64,000 bases of DNA from Kluyvera genomosp. 1 (lineage in GTDB: Bacteria; Pseudomonadota; Gammaproteobacteria; Enterobacterales; Enterobacteriaceae): positions 18,815 through 82,814 of the forward strand of contig NZ_LGHZ01000037.1 of the NCBI RefSeq assembly GCF_001266615.1, given 5' to 3'. This document shows positions 9,425 through 17,836 of the stretch, piece by piece (the first letter of the stretch is position 1; every line of letters starts with the position of its first letter). The notes under the pieces are model-generated. The model saw only the letters and a list, made by a program, of their open reading frames with translations. It searched no databases and was not told the DNA's origin. The position numbers were made by a program, and so were the translations under genes.

Positions 9425-10545
9425 TAGGCTTTGCCTCCGTTGCTGGTTACTTCAACGGGTTTCACCTGCTGCCCAACCATCACTTTTGCCGAACCTTCGA
9501 CAATCAGCTTATCGCCGGCCTGTAAGCCGCTTAACACCAGCCACTTGTCGCCGTAGGTGTCACCGGTTTCCAACTGGCGCTGTTCAACTTTGTTGTCAGC
9601 ACCGACGACCAGCGCGGTGGCGATACCTTTCGCATCGCGGGTGACGCCCTGCTGTGGTGCCAGAATGGCATCGTTCATGATGCCTTCATCCACTTTGGCG
9701 CGCACGAACATCCCCGGTAGCAATTGCTGTTTTGGATTCGGGAATACGGCACGCAGGGTCACGGAACCGGTCGATTCATCCACCGCCACTTCGGTCAGCG
9801 CCAGGCGACCTTTTTCGCTGTAGGTTGAGCCGTCTTCCAATATCAGCGCCACATTCATGGTGTCGCTATTGGATGCCAGCGACTGTTTGCGCAGGCGCAG
9901 CAGGTCAACGCTGGAGCGGGTAAGATCAACGTACATGGTGTCGAGGCCGCGAATAGTGGCCAGCGCAGTGGTTTGCTCAGCGGACACTAGCGCCCCCGGC
10001 GTCACGGAGGAGATACCGATCCGCCCGGCGATCGGGGCGGTAATGGTGGTCCAGTTCAGGTTGATGCGTGCGCTTTCCAGCGCGGCTTTTTTCGACTCAA
10101 CGCTGGCTCTATCCTGCGCACAGGTGGAGGCCGCGTCGTCGGCATCCTGGCGGGAAACGCCGTTTTCTTTAACCAGCTGCGCGTAACGCTGGGCTTTCGC
10201 ACAGTCGGCGGCGACCAGCGCCTGCGCCTGTTTCAGCGCCGCGGCGGCTTCGTTGTAGGTGGCACGGAAGCTGTCAGGTTCAATCTGATACAGCGGCTGT
10301 CCGGCTTTAACGTTATCGCCTTCATTAAAAAGCCGTTTCTGGATAATACCGGTGACCTGCGGGCGGACTTCCGCGCTCATGGCGGCAGATGTGCGTCCGG
10401 TCAGTTCACTGACAATCGAAACGGGTTGGCTTTTTAATGTGACGATGCCGACTTCCTGCGCTGGAAGCTGCGAAGGCGCAGTGGGGACATTATCGCATCC
10501 GCTCAGGAGAAATAATGCAGCGATGGTGGTTGTGATGTATTTCAT
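9424..10545 (-). CDS. eefA: Periplasmic adaptor lipoprotein of RND pump (EefA-like)
   Basis: A 373-residue membrane-fusion protein of the AcrA type. The signal peptide ends in a lipobox (LLSGC, Cys17). A split lipoyl domain (about residues 60-95 and 165-205) surrounds a coiled-coil hairpin (about 95-165), followed by beta-barrel and membrane-proximal domains. It links the RND pump to the outer membrane channel. An extra cysteine pair in the hairpin (residues near 114 and 141) is unusual for AcrA and may form a disulfide. It follows the TetR gene by 134 bases, so it may be read from the eefR promoter or its own. Confidence 0.88.
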   Translation of the reverse strand: MKYITTTIAALFLLSGCDNVPTAPSQLPAQEVGIVTLKSQPVSIVSELTGRTSAAMSAEVRPQVTGIIQKRLFNEGDNVKAGQPLYQIEPDSFRATYNEAAAALKQAQALVAADCAKAQRYAQLVKENGVSRQDADDAASTCAQDRASVESKKAALESARINLNWTTITAPIAGRIGISSVTPGALVSAEQTTALATIRGLDTMYVDLTRSSVDLLRLRKQSLASNSDTMNVALILEDGSTYSEKGRLALTEVAVDESTGSVTLRAVFPNPKQQLLPGMFVRAKVDEGIMNDAILAPQQGVTRDAKGIATALVVGADNKVEQRQLETGDTYGDKWLVLSGLQAGDKLIVEGSAKVMVGQQVKPVEVTSNGGKA

Positions 10546-10641
10546 ATTTTTCTCAGGGTGAACGAAGACCTCCTCACGAATTAACGCAAGGATTTTAAGG
10601 GTAAACAGGCCCGCGCTTCCGGAAGGTCGGAAACGACAAAA

Positions 10642-10659
10642 GGGGGAAAAATATTCCCC
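10642..10659 (-). promoter_or_regulatory. Hairpin between eefR and eefA
   Basis: A short inverted repeat, GGGGAA...TTCCCC, lies in the 134-base gap between the regulator and the adaptor gene. In the transcribed direction it is followed by CCTTTTG, so it could partially terminate eefR readthrough and dampen eefABC expression. The evidence is a modest stem only. Confidence 0.3.
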
Positions 10660-10679
10660 TGGTGATTAAACGGTATTAA

Positions 10680-11249
10680 TTATTTTGCAGTCACAAGCAT
10701 ATTAATAATTTCCTGATAGATTTTTTCCATCGCTTCCGGCTGAACCTGTCGTGGGATCTGCCGCCGGTAAATGGTGCCTTCCACCATCACCGCCATCACC
10801 TCGACGCAACTGCGAATGCGTTCCTGGCTAAGGTGTGGGTACTCTTTGCTCATGTGCGCGCAGGCGTTGTTGAACATGCGCTCGTCTGCTTCTGCCAGCC
10901 ACGCGGCGACCTGTGGGTTGCGGGTGGCCTCGGCGGACATCTCCAGCATGAGGCTGTCATCATCTTCGCTTGGTGTCATGCGCCACGCCAGCATATGCGG
11001 CATCAGATGGGTATGGGTTTTTCCTTCCATCTCGGCAATACGATAGTCGATGATGCGACGGATCATCTCTTCAATGATCGCGTCTTTATTATTGAAATAA
11101 CGATAGATTTGACCAACGCTGAGCTTAGCTTCTGCCGCTATCTGCGACATGCTGGCAGCATGGAATCCGCTGTGACGGAAGCAGCGACGTGCGGCGGCGA
11201 TAATGTCGTCTTGTCGGGCTTTCTGACGGGCTTCCAGCTTGCTGGTCAT
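10680..11249 (-). CDS. eefR: TetR-family repressor of the RND pump (EefR-like)
   Basis: A 189-residue TetR/AcrR repressor. The helix-turn-helix is at about residues 28-50 (MSQIAAEAKLSVGQIYRYFNNK) and the C-terminal helical domain should bind inducing ligand. The start at 11249 is preferred because GGAGA lies 7 bases upstream; a longer frame from 11294 would begin inside the operator. It precedes eefABC on the same strand, and a perfect palindrome covers the region just downstream of its predicted transcription start, so autorepression plus control of eefABC is likely. The specific name is inferred from context. Confidence 0.85.
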   Translation of the reverse strand: MTSKLEARQKARQDDIIAAARRCFRHSGFHAASMSQIAAEAKLSVGQIYRYFNNKDAIIEEMIRRIIDYRIAEMEGKTHTHLMPHMLAWRMTPSEDDDSLMLEMSAEATRNPQVAAWLAEADERMFNNACAHMSKEYPHLSQERIRSCVEVMAVMVEGTIYRRQIPRQVQPEAMEKIYQEIINMLVTAK

Positions 11250-11275
11250 GCATCTCTCCGCGTTTTTTGAAACAG

Positions 11276-11330
11276 TGAGAACGATCGTTCTCATTTTCGC
11301 TCATTATACGTCGCTGAAAGCCGATGAAAA
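11276..11330 (-). promoter_or_regulatory. eefR promoter and 18-bp perfect palindromic operator
   Basis: TGAGAACGATCGTTCTCA at 11276-11293 is an 18-bp perfect palindrome, a typical size and symmetry for a TetR-family operator. A minus-strand -10 TATAAT lies at 11308-11303, with a weak -35 TTTTCA near 11330-11325. The predicted transcript starts at the operator edge, so bound repressor would block initiation of eefR. Confidence 0.7.
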
Positions 11331-11441
11331 GCGTTTTTTTGCAATGAATTTTTGTGGGTTAGTTTGTTCAGAAAATAATGGAGGAAAAAAGGATTTTCTG
11401 TGAAATTAATAAGTGCGGCGAGTAAAAATAATGGAGAAAAT

Positions 11442-11858
11442 ATGCCTTTTGAAATTAAAGAAGTTATTACGCTGGAAGATAAAGAAGAATTACTGGATGG
11501 GCTACGGGCTTATAACCGGCAGTTCGTGGATACCCGCGATTGGGGGGATGTGTGCGTTTATCTCCGTGATGAACAGGGGGTTATGCAGGGCGGATTGATT
11601 GGTCAGCGCAAAGGACTGTGGCTGAGCATTGATTATCTATGGGTCAGTGATTCAGCCCGTGGGAGTGGGGTAGGTAGTCAGCTTATCAAAACCGCGGAGC
11701 AGACTGCCCGGCAGAAAGGCTGCCAGTTTGCGCTGGTGGATACCATCAGCTTCCAGGCGCTGCCGTTCTACCAGAAACAGGGGTATGTATTGAAAACGAC
11801 GCTGGATGACTTCCCTCTGGAGGGCATGGCGCGTCACTATCTGACCCGGAAACTGTGA
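11442..11858 (+). CDS. GNAT-family N-acetyltransferase
   Basis: A 138-residue acetyl-CoA-dependent acetyltransferase. The acetyl-CoA loop is visible as [10 protein letters not shown] (about residues 73-82), followed by the family's C-terminal strand-helix region ([10 protein letters not shown]). GNAT enzymes of this size acetylate small amines or protein N-termini; the substrate is unknown. The ATG at 11442 is chosen because GGAG sits 5 bases upstream; an in-frame start at 11400 has no ribosome-binding site. It stands alone, rightward, between two TetR-controlled transporter loci. Confidence 0.8.
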   Translation: MPFEIKEVITLEDKEELLDGLRAYNRQFVDTRDWGDVCVYLRDEQGVMQGGLIGQRKGLWLSIDYLWVSDSARGSGVGSQLIKTAEQTARQKGCQFALVDTISFQALPFYQKQGYVLKTTLDDFPLEGMARHYLTRKL

Positions 11859-11865
11859 GTGATAG

Positions 11866-11891
11866 GCCGGATGGCGGTTATGCCATCCGGC
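11866..11891. repeat. REP-like palindrome between convergent genes
   Basis: GCCGGATGGC (11866-11875) and GCCATCCGGC (11882-11891) form a 10-bp perfect stem with a 6-base loop. The GCCGGATGGCGG core resembles enterobacterial REP units. It lies between a rightward acetyltransferase gene and a leftward transporter gene, where REP elements usually sit and can protect or end transcripts. Confidence 0.7.
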
Positions 11892-11899
11892 ATTAACGG

Positions 11900-13408
11900 T
11901 CACTCGTGCCGTGTTTTCAGCGGTGCCTCTTTGAGCAGCCACGACAGCACAAAGGCGATGACCATAATGCAGGCCGCCATAATAAATGCCGCATGGATAG
12001 CCGAGCCAAAGGCAGTGAGGTAATCGCTGCGAATCGCGTCGGGAAGCTGGTGAATGGCTACCGGGTTCATCCCTTTGGGGATCCCTGCGCCTTCTGGCAA
12101 CAAGGTGGCCAGGCGCGATTGCAGGACCGAGGTAAATACCGCACCAAACAGCGCGACGCCAATAGAACCACCAATAGAACGGAATAACGTCACCCCGGAT
12201 GTTGCCACGCCGTACAGATTTGCGCTCACCGTATTCTGCACCGCCAGCACCAGCACCTGCATCACCATGCCCAATCCCATGCCCAATACGGCGGTAAACA
12301 CATACAGCTGCCAGGTCGGTGAATCGATGGTAATCCGCGTCAACAGCACCATGCCGATAAAGCCCATCAGGGTACCGACAATCGGATAGATACGGTATTT
12401 CCCGCTGCGGCTTATCGCCCTGCCGCTGATAATTGAGGTCAGCAGCAGCCCGCCCATCAGCGGTATCAGCTGTAGCCCGGCTTCGGTTGGCGTGGCGTTT
12501 TTTACCACCTGCAAATAGAGCGGCAGGAAGGTGACGGAGCCAAACAGCGACATACCGATAATAAAGCCTATCAGGCTGCACAGCAGGAAGCTGCGGTTGC
12601 GGAACAGCGACAGCGGGATAATCGGTTCCCACGCCAGCCGCTCTTCATAGATAAAGCCGGCGATGCCGATAAGGCCGAAGGCCAGAATGCACCACAGTTG
12701 AGGATCGCTCCATTCGCGAACCGTGCCGCCTTCGGTGGTGAAGAGAATGATGCACACCAACGCCATCGTCAGATACAGCGCGCCCAACCAGTCTATTTCA
12801 TGCTGGCTACGTTTGTTACTGGAGTGGAATACCGCACCGATGACAAACAGGGCGAACAGCCCCAGCGGCAGATTGATGTAAAAAATCCAGCGCCACGAAG
12901 CGTGCTGAACGATAAAACCGCCAATCAGTGGGCCAATCACCGTTGCCAGGCCAAATACGCCGCCAAATAGCCCCTGATAGCGGCCGCGCTCGGCTGGTGG
13001 GATGACATCCGCTACCGCCGCCATGCTGATAACCATCAGCCCGCCGCCGCCAAGGCCTTGCAGCGCGCGCATCAGCACCAGCTGGGTCATATTCTGCGCC
13101 AGCCCGCACAGCGCGGAGCCGACGAGGAACAGGATAATGGCGATTTGCAGCACCCGCTTTCGACCAAACAGATCGCCAAACTTGCCGTACAGCGGCACGA
13201 CGATGGTCGAGGTGAGGATATAGGCGGTGACCACCCACGAGAGCTTGTCGAGGCCGCCCAGCTCGCCGACAATGGTCGGTAGCGCGGTCGAGACGATAGT
13301 CTGGTCGAGCGCGGAGAGCAGCATCACCAGCAGCAGCGCGCTGAACAACAGGCGGATTGAGCTCACGCCGGTTGGTTGTGGGGCCGTCGAAGTTTCAGAC
13401 GCCATCAT
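11900..13408 (-). CDS. DHA2-family (EmrB/QacA-like) 14-TM multidrug exporter
   Basis: A 502-residue major facilitator with about 14 membrane segments. It carries the DHA2 signature [13 protein letters not shown] (about residues 34-46), motif [13 protein letters not shown], and the motif C-like region around residues 140-165. Proteins of this group are proton-driven exporters of lipophilic cations or drugs. Tandem ATGs occur at the start; the first is used here. It diverges from a TetR-family gene across a 76-base gap holding an inverted repeat, the usual layout of a repressor-controlled exporter. The substrate is unknown and no EmrA-like adaptor is adjacent. Confidence 0.88.
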   Translation of the reverse strand: MMASETSTAPQPTGVSSIRLLFSALLLVMLLSALDQTIVSTALPTIVGELGGLDKLSWVVTAYILTSTIVVPLYGKFGDLFGRKRVLQIAIILFLVGSALCGLAQNMTQLVLMRALQGLGGGGLMVISMAAVADVIPPAERGRYQGLFGGVFGLATVIGPLIGGFIVQHASWRWIFYINLPLGLFALFVIGAVFHSSNKRSQHEIDWLGALYLTMALVCIILFTTEGGTVREWSDPQLWCILAFGLIGIAGFIYEERLAWEPIIPLSLFRNRSFLLCSLIGFIIGMSLFGSVTFLPLYLQVVKNATPTEAGLQLIPLMGGLLLTSIISGRAISRSGKYRIYPIVGTLMGFIGMVLLTRITIDSPTWQLYVFTAVLGMGLGMVMQVLVLAVQNTVSANLYGVATSGVTLFRSIGGSIGVALFGAVFTSVLQSRLATLLPEGAGIPKGMNPVAIHQLPDAIRSDYLTAFGSAIHAAFIMAACIMVIAFVLSWLLKEAPLKTRHE

Positions 13409-13421
13409 GTTCTCACTTGAA

Positions 13422-13443
13422 ATTAATTAAATGCATAATTAAT
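13422..13443. promoter_or_regulatory. Candidate operator between exporter and TetR genes
   Basis: ATTAATTA (13422-13429) and TAATTAAT (13436-13443) are exact reverse complements with a 6-base spacer, placed centrally in the divergent gap. This size and position suit a TetR dimer site controlling both genes. The AT-only arms make chance occurrence possible. Confidence 0.45.
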
Positions 13444-13484
13444 ATTTATTGAAGATCATTCAGAGGTCAAGAGATCCCGTTTCT

Positions 13485-14135
13485 ATGCCAGCACAAAAAG
13501 ACAATCTCAAACCACGTAAGCCCGGACGTCCACGCGGCAGCAAGCCGAATGCTGCCAACCGTGAACAGCTCATCGACATCGCGCTGCGATTGTTTTCCCA
13601 GCAGGGTATTGCGCGCACATCGCTGAACGCTATTGCTCGCGAAGCCGGCGTTACGCCCGCCATGCTGCACTACTATTTCAATTCACGAGAGCAGCTGCTT
13701 GATGTGATGATTGAAGAGCGCTTCTTGCCGCTGCGCGAGCAAATCACCGGCGTATTCGGTGAGCATCCTAACGATCCGGTGACGGCGTTGAGTGAAATGG
13801 TGAAGACGCTGGCCGCTGTCGCTGCGCAACACGAGTGGTTTGCGCCGCTGTGGATGCAGGAAGTTATCGGTGAAATGCCGGTACTGCGTCAGCATCTGCA
13901 TGCCCGTTTTGGCGAGGAGAAATACCACACTACGCTGGAGACGGTGAAAGGCTGGCAGGCGTCTGGCAAGGTGAACCCACATCTAACCGCTGAGCTGCTG
14001 TTTACCACGTTGTTGAGCCTGGTACTGGTGCCGTTTTCCCGTATGCGTAACGATGAACGACTGGCGATGCTGACGCCGGAGATTATTGTCAACAATGCGC
14101 TGGCGTTGTTGCGCCAGGGAGTTGGACCTGCTTAA
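13485..14135 (+). CDS. TetR-family transcriptional regulator
   Basis: A 216-residue TetR regulator. A basic N-terminal tail with an AT-hook-like KPGRPRGS stretch (about residues 10-17) precedes the helix-turn-helix (about 41-63, TSLNAIAREAGVTPAMLHYYFNSR). The C-terminal domain resembles the YbiH/CecR-type ligand-binding fold. It diverges from the DHA2 exporter and most likely represses it. The ATG at 13485 has only a weak ribosome-binding site; a TTG start at 13449 would add 12 residues and cannot be excluded. Confidence 0.85.
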   Translation: MPAQKDNLKPRKPGRPRGSKPNAANREQLIDIALRLFSQQGIARTSLNAIAREAGVTPAMLHYYFNSREQLLDVMIEERFLPLREQITGVFGEHPNDPVTALSEMVKTLAAVAAQHEWFAPLWMQEVIGEMPVLRQHLHARFGEEKYHTTLETVKGWQASGKVNPHLTAELLFTTLLSLVLVPFSRMRNDERLAMLTPEIIVNNALALLRQGVGPA

Positions 14136-14194
14136 GGCATGCAGTTGCGATATTTGAACGTATCGAGGGCTGATATTCACTAAAATGTTTTGCT

Positions 14195-14220
14195 GCGGTG
14201 AGAGATATTATTCTCACCGC
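14195..14220. terminator. Hairpin between convergent genes
   Basis: GCGGTGAGA (14195-14203) pairs perfectly with TCTCACCGC (14212-14220) across an 8-base loop. It sits downstream of the TetR gene and of the leftward small gene. No U-run follows on either side, so it is a terminator candidate of moderate quality. Confidence 0.4.
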
Positions 14221-14272
14221 GCACGTGCTATGTGTATTTAAATAATTCAATAAGTGAAACAATAGTTAAATA

Positions 14273-14530
14273 TTAGATCTCCACTTCCTGAGTCAAATCA
14301 TATTCAATGAGTGCCCAAGCCGCGGGTTTGCCCTGATAATAAGGCATGATATCCCCTCGTCGGAGGCTTATTACCGCGGGAATAGTGCTGTCGGAGAGTT
14401 GCCAGTGTCCGCCCTGTGGGCTGTACTGGCCGCTGTTGCGGATGGTGCCTAGCGGTTTGCGATCGGTGTTTTCTTGAGAAGTGAACGAAGAAAGTACCGA
14501 AAGCGTGTAATTGCTACTATCTATCTTCAT
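14273..14530 (-). CDS. Small hypothetical protein
   Basis: An 85-residue soluble protein that I do not recognise. It has no signal peptide, no membrane segment and no cysteine. The middle is rich in Gly, Ser and Pro, and the C-terminal half (WALIEYDLTQEVEI) looks like a beta-strand edge. The region is AT-rich compared with its neighbours. The ATG at 14530 lacks a strong ribosome-binding site; a TTG start at 14575 would lengthen the N-terminus by 15 residues. It stands alone between the TetR gene and the LprI-like gene. It is given as a probable gene because of its codon-like composition, with modest certainty. Confidence 0.45.
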   Translation of the reverse strand: MKIDSSNYTLSVLSSFTSQENTDRKPLGTIRNSGQYSPQGGHWQLSDSTIPAVISLRRGDIMPYYQGKPAAWALIEYDLTQEVEI

Positions 14531-14698
14531 AACGTGATAATCCAAAAATGAACACACGTCATAAACAAGCGACAATATCCTGCTACAACTTAAGCAGATG
14601 TGAAATTATTTAATATGTGAATTATTCGAAGTGTTTTATTGCAATGAAAGACTGTTTTAGACAAAATAAGCCATCTCATTGGTCAAAAAGTATTCTAA

Positions 14699-15688
14699 AT
14701 GATTAAGCGCCTGATTAATTCATGCATTCTTATTATGGCATTTACCGCTTCCAGCGCCTTTGCCGTGGACTGCCAGCGTGCCGCAACGCCGCTTGAAAAT
14801 ACGATCTGTAGCAATGGCAACCTGAACTGGCTGGATGACACCATGGAGAGCGTGTATCGCGCAATGCTGGTGCGTCGTGATGCCACTACGGTTCATCAGG
14901 AATATGAAGCGTGGGAAAAATCGCTGAAAAGCTGTTCATCGGATGAGTGCATTGAACGCGCTTATTATACCGGGATCAGTAAAATTGCTGACTCACCGGC
15001 GGATTTTAACTGGGAAGGGCGCTGGTGGAATTCCAGTGCGGCCAACATGAGCGGTGGAGTGGTGCAATTCAGCCACAGCGCGGACTGGTCGATTACTACA
15101 GATATTCGAATTTGGGCCGGGCTGAATAAAGATGAGTTCACCGCTGAGGCGCGTAAGCTCAATAACATGGTACTTATCGACAATATGGTCGACAGCAAGC
15201 ATTGCAAAGTCCTGTTTATTCCCCGTAAAAGCGGAGCGATTCAGGTCTACAGTAATGCTGATTTTGGTTGCCGCCTGTCATTACCGAACGGCGCTTTTAT
15301 CGATGGCCGCTATCTGAAGTCGGATGTCGATCCGCGACCAAAAGCCACGCTGCTGTCGCTGGCGATTTTTTCTGACCCGAAAATGGATGAACGTTTCCGA
15401 ACGATGGTGGGTGAGGATTACCAGAAGTTTGTCGATACTGCGAATATTTATATCTATCAGGAAGATATCGATAATATTGGCGCGACGGTTGTCTCAATGT
15501 GGGTTCGCGGTGCGGCGAATGCGCACACGGCCATTATTATGTACACCGCCAACGATATCTGGGCGGCGAGGGTTGAACCGGATGCTACCGGTAAGCTGGC
15601 CTTCTCCTATTTCAGCACTCAGGGTAACGATGTGGCGAAAATGCCGCGTACTCTGGCAGGCTGGCGACTGCGTTTCCTCGACCAATAA
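14699..15688 (+). CDS. Secreted LprI-like (DUF1311) protein
   Basis: A 329-residue exported protein. A signal peptide (residues 1-22, ending SAFA) is followed by an LprI/DUF1311-type module (about 23-95) with four paired cysteines (DCQRA, TICSN, SCSSDEC region). A larger C-terminal domain (about 100-329) of unknown fold contains two more cysteines. Proteins with this N-terminal module are periplasmic, and some act as lysozyme inhibitors or envelope factors; the role here is unknown. The gene ends against the flagellar island and converges with lfhA across a strong hairpin. The ribosome-binding site is weak. Confidence 0.75.
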   Translation: MIKRLINSCILIMAFTASSAFAVDCQRAATPLENTICSNGNLNWLDDTMESVYRAMLVRRDATTVHQEYEAWEKSLKSCSSDECIERAYYTGISKIADSPADFNWEGRWWNSSAANMSGGVVQFSHSADWSITTDIRIWAGLNKDEFTAEARKLNNMVLIDNMVDSKHCKVLFIPRKSGAIQVYSNADFGCRLSLPNGAFIDGRYLKSDVDPRPKATLLSLAIFSDPKMDERFRTMVGEDYQKFVDTANIYIYQEDIDNIGATVVSMWVRGAANAHTAIIMYTANDIWAARVEPDATGKLAFSYFSTQGNDVAKMPRTLAGWRLRFLDQ

Positions 15689-15698
15689 CCTCACGCGT

Positions 15699-15728
15699 TG
15701 AACGGGCCATATCACGACGGCCCGTTCA
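15699..15728. terminator. Hairpin between LprI-like gene and lfhA
   Basis: TGAACGGGCC (15699-15708) and GGCCCGTTCA (15719-15728) form a 10-bp perfect GC-rich stem with a 10-base loop between two convergent genes. It probably serves as a bidirectional transcription end, though there is no long U-tract. Confidence 0.5.
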
Positions 15729-15739
15729 GACTAAACGGC

Positions 15740-17836
15740 TTACGCCAGCGTCCCCACCACGTTCAGATCGGCATCGTCCGGCACTTCATTGTAAGAAAGC
15801 ACATGCAGCCCGCTGGCAAACAGGCGTCCGTAGCGTGAAATCACCGGGCGCAGCTGTGGGGTCACCAGCAGCAGCGGCGGCAGACTCTTGGCTTTCATCT
15901 GCTCGTAAATCATTGGCATGGTATTTTGCAACTGGGTCAGAATGTTCGGGTCAACCGGGAAGCTGTCCAGCGCCACTTTGCCGGCCTGCTGCGCCTGATT
16001 GAGCGCGCCCAGCAGCATGTTTTCCAATTGATTATCAATGGTGTAGGCCGCCAGCTGCGGTCGGTCGCCGTTGATATTGTGCACGATGGCGCGGCGCAGC
16101 GCATAGCGCACGTCAGCGGTTAGCAGCACCGGGTCTTTGGTCACCGCTGAGCTCTCCAGCAGCGTGGAGGCGATGGTGACAATATCCTTCAGCGAGACCT
16201 GTTCCAGCAGCAGTTGGCGATAAATACGCAGCAGCTGGCTGTAGTTGATCGCAGCATTTAAATCTTCCGCCAGTTTCGGTGCCTGTAGCGCTAAACGCGC
16301 GTGCAGATGGGTGATGTCGTCGTAGTTAAACAGATCCGGCAGATGTTCGCGGGCAACCTTGTTCACGTGGGTGGCCACTACGCTTGCGCAGTCCACCACC
16401 TGATAACCAAGGTTCAGCGCTTTGGCTTTCTGTTCCTGGTCAATCCATACAATCGCCATGCCGTAGGCCGGATCGGTATCCAGTACGCCGTCGATTTCAC
16501 CGTACAGTTCGGTCCCGGGAATCGCCATCAGCTTTTCGGCATTCACTTCCCCCATGGCGGTGCGGATGCCGTTAATATGAATGGCATACTGCGCGGGCTT
16601 CAGGCGGAAGTTTTCCCGGATACGGATTTCGGGCAGCAGCACGCCGCACAGTTCGGAAATCACCTGACGCACCCCGCGTACGCGCAACGACAGCGGGCTG
16701 CCTTTGGCTTCATCTACCATCGTGACGAGCTTGTAGCCGAGGTTGAGGCCAATCGGCTCGACCAGCGGAATGCTGTCCCAGGTTATTGCCGGGTTAGCGT
16801 CTGGAGCCAGCGCGTCGGTAATTGCCTCCATATCTGTTTCTTGCGGCGCCGGCTGCACCACCTTGCTTTGTCGCCAGGCCGCGAACAGCAGCAGAGCAGT
16901 AAAGCTCAGGAAGGCGATATGCGGCATGCCCGGTACGATCGCGAGAATGAACATCACGAACGCGGCGGTATACAGAATCTTCGGTTTGGAGAGCAGCTGC
17001 GTTTTAATTTCGTCGCTAACGTCGTTGCCTTCGCTGACGCGGGTCACGATGATTGCGGCGGCCGTCGCCAGCAGCAGTGACGGAATCTGAGCGACCAGGC
17101 CGTCACCGATGGTTAGCAGTACGTACTGACGGAAAGCGTGACCGGCATCGAGATCGTATTTGAAGATACCGATGCAGATACCGCCGATCACGTTGATGAT
17201 AAGCACCATGATCCCGGCGACGGCGTCACCGCGCACAAACTTCGACGCACCATCCATCGAACCGTAGAAGTCTGCCTCTTTGGCCACTTCCTGACGACGA
17301 GTACGCGCCTGCTGCTGGTTAATCAGCCCGGCGTTGAGGTCGGCATCGATCGCCATCTGTTTACCCGGCAGGGCATCCAGCGTAAAGCGTGCGGAGACTT
17401 CGGAGATACGTTCCGCACCTTTGGTCACCACCACAAAGTTGATGATCATCAGGATGATAAACACCACGAAGCCGACAACGAAGTCGCCGCCGATCACCAC
17501 CTGACCGAAGGCTTCGATGACCTTACCAGCAGCACCTTCCCCTTCATGGCCCTTTAATAGCACCACGCGCGTTGACGCTACGTTCAGCGTCAGTCGCATC
17601 AGGGTGGTTATCAGCAGCAGCGTCGGGAAGATGGCAAAGTCCAGCGGACGCTGCATATTGACCGCAACCAGCAGCACGATCACCGCCAGCACGATGTTGA
17701 ATGTAAACAGAATATCCAGCATCAGCGGCGACAGCGGTAGGATAACCATTGCCAGCACGCAGAGAAGCAGAATAGGCACAGCAATCTGCCCCTTGCGGAG
17801 CACGCTGAGCGCGTTGCGCATCTTACTGTTCGCCAT
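15740..17836 (-). CDS. lfhA: Lateral flagellar export gate protein FlhA-type
   Basis: A 698-residue FlhA-family protein of the flagellar type III export gate. The N-terminal half (to about residue 330) holds about eight membrane segments and the conserved FHIPEP-type cytoplasmic loop; the C-terminal half is the cytoplasmic chaperone-substrate docking domain. Length is normal, and the gene is complete, unlike the truncated fhiA remnant of E. coli K-12. It is the last gene of the leftward lfiMNPQR-lfhBA operon and overlaps lfhB by 14 bases. Confidence 0.95.
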   Translation of the reverse strand: MANSKMRNALSVLRKGQIAVPILLLCVLAMVILPLSPLMLDILFTFNIVLAVIVLLVAVNMQRPLDFAIFPTLLLITTLMRLTLNVASTRVVLLKGHEGEGAAGKVIEAFGQVVIGGDFVVGFVVFIILMIINFVVVTKGAERISEVSARFTLDALPGKQMAIDADLNAGLINQQQARTRRQEVAKEADFYGSMDGASKFVRGDAVAGIMVLIINVIGGICIGIFKYDLDAGHAFRQYVLLTIGDGLVAQIPSLLLATAAAIIVTRVSEGNDVSDEIKTQLLSKPKILYTAAFVMFILAIVPGMPHIAFLSFTALLLFAAWRQSKVVQPAPQETDMEAITDALAPDANPAITWDSIPLVEPIGLNLGYKLVTMVDEAKGSPLSLRVRGVRQVISELCGVLLPEIRIRENFRLKPAQYAIHINGIRTAMGEVNAEKLMAIPGTELYGEIDGVLDTDPAYGMAIVWIDQEQKAKALNLGYQVVDCASVVATHVNKVAREHLPDLFNYDDITHLHARLALQAPKLAEDLNAAINYSQLLRIYRQLLLEQVSLKDIVTIASTLLESSAVTKDPVLLTADVRYALRRAIVHNINGDRPQLAAYTIDNQLENMLLGALNQAQQAGKVALDSFPVDPNILTQLQNTMPMIYEQMKAKSLPPLLLVTPQLRPVISRYGRLFASGLHVLSYNEVPDDADLNVVGTLA

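Noticed and set aside
11652..12632. 326-codon minus-strand open frame
   Set aside because: Overlaps the DHA2 exporter in another frame and the acetyltransferase on the other strand; no start signal or family resemblance.
16301..17080. 259-codon plus-strand open frame
   Set aside because: Antisense to lfhA; composition (Gln, His, Arg rich) is typical of shadow frames.
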